From the NCBI GenBank assembly GCA_045586505.1, contig JAZNAL010000049.1, positions 1 to 27,931 on the forward strand: a DNA stretch of 27,931 bases. The letters are read 5' to 3'. The notes beneath the pieces were generated by a model. That model searched no databases. It was not told the origin of the DNA and worked only from the letters and a program-made list of their open reading frames with translations. Both the position numbers and the translations under genes were made by a program. This document shows positions 24,596 to 27,931 of this stretch, piece after piece (the stretch's first letter is position 1; each line of letters opens with the position of its first letter). The stretch comes from Flemingiibacterium sp045586505 (GTDB taxonomy: Bacteria > Bacillota > Clostridia > Oscillospirales > CAG-272).

Positions 24596-24609
24596 AAACG
24601 CAAAACCCC

Positions 24610-24638
24610 TTGTCAAATCCGGACGATTGTGATATAAT
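24610..24638 (+). promoter_or_regulatory. Promoter of the MFS-GDPD unit
   Basis: -35 TTGTCA (24610-24615), 17-nt spacer, -10 TATAAT (24633-24638) preceded by TG and one base. A near-consensus extended -10 promoter immediately after the spoVA operon, with predicted start near 24645. It rules out the upstream in-frame ATG at 24637 as the transporter start on this transcript. Confidence 0.8.
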
Positions 24639-24672
24639 GGAAGCGATAAACGAAAAAGGACGGTACTGTAAA

Positions 24673-26055
24673 GTGAAGCTTAACTATAAACGCACGCTCC
24701 TTGTCGGATTTGCTTTTTTCCTTATCCTGACCTTCTGGCAGGCTTACGACACGGTCGTTCCCAAGATACTCACCGATAAATTCGGTATGTCGCAGAGTCT
24801 TTCGGGCGCGGTTATGGCGCTTGACAATGTGCTGGCGGTGGTACTGCTTCCCATTTTTGGAGCGGTGTCGGACAAGCACAACGGTAAGCTCGGACGCCGC
24901 ACGCCGTTTATACTTGTTGGCACGATTCTTGCCACGGTTGCATTTGTGGCACTTTCCTTTGTGGACAATCTGCAGCTTTCCGCTATTAAAAATGGGGTTG
25001 CTGAGATTGGCCTTGAAAACACCGAGGCTCGTCTTGAATATGCGTGGCAGATGACCTGCGAAAATCCCGTTATCCTCATATTCTTCATGATAATACTCCT
25101 TGCGGCGTTGATTTCGATGTCAATATTCCGCTCACCCGCAGTGGCGCTGATGCCTGACGTTACCCCTAAGCCACTTCGCTCCAAGGGCAATGCTATCATA
25201 AATCTGATGGGCGCGGCAGGTGGTATCATCGTACTTGTGCTTGGTATAGTTTTCGGTACAGGCAAACCCGAAAACGCTTTGATGAGCTACACCGTGTTTT
25301 TTGTCATAGTGGCGGCGGTTATGCTTCTCTCGCTGATAATATTCATGCTCACGGTCAAGGAAAAGAAATGGGCGGCAGAGGCGGATGAGATAAATAGCCG
25401 TCTTGAAGCAGAATCTTCCGATTCTTCAACTTTCGAAAAAAAGCGCGGATTAACAAAGGGTGAAATTCACTCGCTTCTGTTCATCCTCGCATCCGTAATA
25501 CTGTGGTATATGGGCTATAATGCGGTGACCAGCAAATACTCCGTCTACGCGGGCGAGGTATTGAAGCTTGATTATAATCTGACGCTGATAATCGCGCAGG
25601 CGGCAGCTATCATATCTTATATCCCCGTAGGTATCATTTCCCAGAAATTCGGGCGAAAAAAGACCATCCTCGCGGGTGTCGCGATGCTGGGCATCGCATT
25701 TGCGGCGGCAATATTCATGGGAGAGGGAAGCAATGTCTGGCTCATGAACGGACTTTTCGCGCTGGCGGGCATCGGTTGGGCGACCATCAATGTCAACAGC
25801 TACCCGATGGTAGTGGAGCTTGCAAGCACCGGCGACACGGGCAAGTATACGGGCTACTACTACACCGCAAGCATGGCGGCGCAGACCGTGACTCCTATCC
25901 TGAGCGGTGTTTTCCTCGATATGAGTATGCGCACACTCTTCCCGTATGCGGCAATATTTGTAGCGCTCTCGTTTGTGACAATGCTTTTCGTGCACCATGG
26001 CGACATAAAGCCATCCGATAAAAAATCTCTGCTTGAACATATGGATGTGGACTGA
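24673..26055 (+). CDS. MFS transporter, SLC45/GPH-like
   Basis: A 460-residue, roughly 12-segment major facilitator. The loop between helices 2 and 3 has GAVSDKHNGKLGRRTPFILVG, matching the sugar-transporter branch that includes SLC45 and glycoside-pentoside-hexuronide carriers; a charged cytoplasmic loop (about residues 235-265) separates the halves. Substrate is probably a sugar, but that is family inference. I chose the GTG at 24673 because an ATG at 24637 overlaps the -10 box; AAAAAGGA lies about 12 bases upstream of the GTG. The stop overlaps the GDPD start by one base. Confidence 0.85.
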   Translation: MKLNYKRTLLVGFAFFLILTFWQAYDTVVPKILTDKFGMSQSLSGAVMALDNVLAVVLLPIFGAVSDKHNGKLGRRTPFILVGTILATVAFVALSFVDNLQLSAIKNGVAEIGLENTEARLEYAWQMTCENPVILIFFMIILLAALISMSIFRSPAVALMPDVTPKPLRSKGNAIINLMGAAGGIIVLVLGIVFGTGKPENALMSYTVFFVIVAAVMLLSLIIFMLTVKEKKWAAEADEINSRLEAESSDSSTFEKKRGLTKGEIHSLLFILASVILWYMGYNAVTSKYSVYAGEVLKLDYNLTLIIAQAAAIISYIPVGIISQKFGRKKTILAGVAMLGIAFAAAIFMGEGSNVWLMNGLFALAGIGWATINVNSYPMVVELASTGDTGKYTGYYYTASMAAQTVTPILSGVFLDMSMRTLFPYAAIFVALSFVTMLFVHHGDIKPSDKKSLLEHMDVD

Positions 26056-26873
26056 TGGCGATTTTTCTCTCAATATTGTTATGTGCCGTAATTCTCGCGG
26101 TGGTGTACCTTTTCGTTCTGATACGACCTGCCGCAAAGCGCCCGCACGATACCTCGCTTGATACCGACTACGCCCACCGCGGACTCCATGGAGAAGGTGT
26201 CCCCGAAAACTCACTGGCGGCGTTTGAAGCGGCGGCGAGGGCAGGGTACGGTATCGAGCTTGACGTGCAGTTGTCCGGCGACGGCGAGGTTATGGTATTC
26301 CACGACTACACCCTTGTTCGCATGACGGGAGTCGAAGGCAAGCTGTCGGAGCGTACGGCGGCGGAACTGTCAGAGTTACGGCTCGGCAGCACGGATGAGC
26401 GCGTCCCACGCTTTTCGGAGGTATTAGCGCTGGTTGACGGAAGGGTACCGCTTCTAGTCGAGCTGAAAGGTGAGAATTTTGACTCCGCGCTGTGCGATAA
26501 GGTGTCGGAGATACTTAAGAGCTATAGCGGCGCATACTGCATTGAATCCTTCAACCCAATACTGCTCGGTAAAATAGCAAAATTATTACCCGGGACATAT
26601 CGCGGGATACTTTACACCAACGTAGTGCGCGACAAAAATCGGTGGTCAGCGATAAATCTGGCGCTTACACTGATGGCGACCAACATAATCGCGCGCCCCG
26701 ACTTCGTAGCATACAACGAAAAAGATCGGGAGATGCTTCCTGTGCGCATCTGCACCGGACTATTTGGCACGAAGCGGTTTGTATGGACTGTGCGCACGGC
26801 GGAAAGCTATCGCGAAGCCAAAAATCGCGGTGAGCTTGCAATATTCGAAGGCTTTTTACCCCATAAAACCTAA
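26055..26873 (+). CDS. Membrane-anchored glycerophosphodiester phosphodiesterase
   Basis: Hydrolyses glycerophosphodiesters to glycerol 3-phosphate and an alcohol. The 272-residue protein has an N-terminal membrane segment (about 3-24) followed by a GDPD barrel: H41-R42-G, E51-N52, the metal ligands Glu68 and Asp70 in GIELDV, and H83-D84. Orientation of the anchor is not certain. It is coupled to the MFS gene by a one-base overlap, suggesting a scavenging pair. The stop codon lies inside the stem of the following terminator. Confidence 0.9.
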   Translation: MAIFLSILLCAVILAVVYLFVLIRPAAKRPHDTSLDTDYAHRGLHGEGVPENSLAAFEAAARAGYGIELDVQLSGDGEVMVFHDYTLVRMTGVEGKLSERTAAELSELRLGSTDERVPRFSEVLALVDGRVPLLVELKGENFDSALCDKVSEILKSYSGAYCIESFNPILLGKIAKLLPGTYRGILYTNVVRDKNRWSAINLALTLMATNIIARPDFVAYNEKDREMLPVRICTGLFGTKRFVWTVRTAESYREAKNRGELAIFEGFLPHKT

Positions 26874-26903
26874 CCACCGGTTTGAACGTTGGTTAGGTTT
26901 TTT
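26865..26903 (+). terminator. Intrinsic terminator after GDPD
   Basis: Eleven-bp perfect stem AAAACCTAACC/GGTTAGGTTTT (26865-26875, 26891-26901) with a 15-nt loop and a T run at 26898-26903. The stem is A/T-flanked on both sides, so it may act in both directions. Confidence 0.85.
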
Positions 26904-27023
26904 ATGTGGATTGTTTATGTCAAAACCCATCGCTTAAGACTTGAAGATGTAACGCGTTGCAAATGGAAAGCAGAAATGCAATCAAATGCGCCATAAATAT
27001 TTATTCGGAGGAGTGAATGTGCA

Positions 27024-27052
27024 TATACAGTCGTGCCGATTTTTGCTATAAT
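27024..27052 (+). promoter_or_regulatory. Promoter of the terminal secreted-protein gene
   Basis: -35-like TATACA (27024-27029), 17-nt spacer, -10 TATAAT (27047-27052) preceded by TG and one base. Predicted start near 27059, giving a leader of about 110 nt. Confidence 0.75.
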
Positions 27053-27058
27053 ATATTA

Positions 27059-27168
27059 TATCAACGAGAAACGTATTACGGCCTTAATTCTATTTTCTCG
27101 CAATTGGATTTTAGTCGCTTCGCGACAGAATCATAAGTAACTTTATTTTTACGAAGGGAAGAAAAAAT
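27059..27168 (+). promoter_or_regulatory. Structured 5' leader of the terminal gene
   Basis: Two inverted repeats precede the RBS: CGAGAAA/TTTCTCG (27065-27071, 27094-27100) and GTCGC/GCGAC around a TTC loop (27114-27126). The second is a compact GC stem of a kind that can protect an mRNA 5' region. GAAGGGAAG then leads to the ATG. No T tract follows either stem. Confidence 0.5.
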
Positions 27169-27931
27169 ATGAAGAAATTTGTTACATTATTCCTCGCAGT
27201 TGCGCTCATTTTCAGCCTCGCTATCACTGCAAGTGCTACTTTAGATGGCGCTATCAAAAAGGGTACTGCGGTAGTTGACGGTGAGCTTGACGACATTTAC
27301 ACTGGCTCTTTCTCGCTGAAGGGTCTCGGTACCGGTCCTGTTGCCCCCGTTAGCCAAGAGTGGTGGAACACAGCTTCCGCTGATATATACTTCCTCTATG
27401 ATGACAGCCACCTTTACATATGCGCTCTCGTTTCTGACGACGACGTTCTTTCCAAGGGTAAGACATATGCTACAGGCAAGAACCCCTATGAGAATGACAA
27501 CATCGAGTTAAGACTTTCTCTCGACGGCTCTCAGGAAACCATCAAGGTTGCAGTTGACGCTTTCGGATATGCTTGCTATGGTCTCGAAGAACACTACGAA
27601 AAGATCGATTACACCACCATCAAGTATGCTACTACTTACACCGATACCTCCTACGTTGTTGAAGTTGCTGTTCCTTGCACCAAGGGCAACCTCGACATGA
27701 TCAAGACCGGTAAGCTCGGCTTCAAGTATCAGCTCAACGATATCAACGAAGATGGTAAGCACGTATGCCACGCAACTTCCTTCTTTGGCGAAAAAGCTAA
27801 GGCACCTGTGTTCATAGCTCTTTCTGACGAAGTAGCTACGCCTGCTCCTGTAACTGAGGCACCTGTAACTGAGGCTCCTGTAACTGAGGCACCTGTAACT
27901 GAGGCACCTGTAACTGAGGCACCCGTAACTG
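27169..27931 (+). CDS. Secreted CBM9-like protein with PVTEA repeat linker (partial, 3' end cut by window)
   Basis: The reading frame is open to the window edge, 254 codons so far. It has a signal peptide (residues 1-23, cleavage after ASA), then a domain (about 33-216) with VVDGELDD, a WW pair at 65-66, ADIYFLYDDSHLYICALVSDDD and ENDNIELRLSLDG, a pattern I associate with family 9 carbohydrate-binding or DOMON-like sugar-binding modules. From residue 226 the protein turns into APVTE repeats, a flexible surface linker, so at least one further domain or an anchor should follow. Codon choice (GCT, GTT, CTC, AAG, GGT) is like tuf and fusA, which suggests high expression. No catalytic domain is visible in this part. 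Confidence 0.85.
   Translation, partial: MKKFVTLFLAVALIFSLAITASATLDGAIKKGTAVVDGELDDIYTGSFSLKGLGTGPVAPVSQEWWNTASADIYFLYDDSHLYICALVSDDDVLSKGKTYATGKNPYENDNIELRLSLDGSQETIKVAVDAFGYACYGLEEHYEKIDYTTIKYATTYTDTSYVVEVAVPCTKGNLDMIKTGKLGFKYQLNDINEDGKHVCHATSFFGEKAKAPVFIALSDEVATPAPVTEAPVTEAPVTEAPVTEAPVTEAPVT
27844..27931 (+). repeat. 15-bp tandem repeat coding for APVTE
   Basis: Five full copies of GCWCCTGTAACTGAG and a sixth truncated by the window end. Copies differ only in the third base of Ala and, in the last, of Pro, so the array has probably expanded recently by slippage or unequal crossing over. It is in frame with the secreted protein. Confidence 0.95.

Noticed and set aside
27017..27136. A 39-codon ORF with GGAGGAG upstream
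   Set aside because: It contains the promoter of the terminal gene, so a transcript from that promoter starts after its ATG; RBS spacing is only three bases. Probably chance.
27844..27931. Regular repeats as a CRISPR array
   Set aside because: Copies are contiguous 15-bp units with no spacers and are in frame with a coding sequence.

Overview
The window reads as chromosomal DNA of an endospore-forming, moderate-GC member of the Clostridia (Bacillota), most likely near Oscillospirales/Ruminococcaceae. This rests on Firmicute-type S12 and RecD2, the scpA-scpB pair next to an M50 protease, GerW/YtfJ, a spoVAC-spoVAD-spoVAEb operon, strong GGAGG ribosome binding sites, and a secreted CBM9-like protein with a PVTEA linker. 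The family-level placement is inference. No rRNA, tRNA, CRISPR array or insertion sequence was seen.

Left end (1-4760, minus strand): a str operon, rpsL-rpsG-fusA-tuf, transcribed leftwards from a near-consensus extended -10 promoter at 4728-4756. rpoC is not upstream of it. S12 carries Arg where the streptomycin-site Lys88 normally lies. The spacers between rpsL and rpsG and between fusA and tuf hold inverted repeats.

Middle (4978-17521, plus strand): housekeeping genes in short, often overlapping units. These are a small membrane protein, recD2 and a comF-like gene; then a 690-bp stretch with a 52-codon small gene and a putative standalone small RNA that has its own promoter and intrinsic terminator; then lon, engB, an M50 protease, scpA, scpB, a DUF2953-type protein, gerW/ytfJ, a D-Ala-D-Ala carboxypeptidase, an rluB-type pseudouridine synthase and a small GNAT-like protein. 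Together they cover DNA repair, proteolysis, ribosome maturation, chromosome segregation and spore/cell-wall functions.

Right part (17534-26873, plus strand): a CapA-like lipoprotein, an AEC transporter overlapping topB by 4 nt, a HAD phosphatase, the spoVA operon (dipicolinic acid channel), an MFS transporter with its own promoter, and a membrane-anchored glycerophosphodiester phosphodiesterase ended by a strong terminator. The hairpin between the HAD gene and spoVAC is unusual: its 3' arm is also the spoVAC ribosome binding site.

Right edge (27024-27931): a strong promoter and a roughly 110-nt structured leader precede a secreted CBM9-like protein that runs off the window inside a 15-bp tandem repeat coding for APVTE.

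The best candidates for something undescribed are the small RNA upstream of lon, the terminator/RBS hairpin before spoVAC, the 52-residue small protein, and the cut-off surface protein. I did not find a defence island or other obvious multi-gene novel system.
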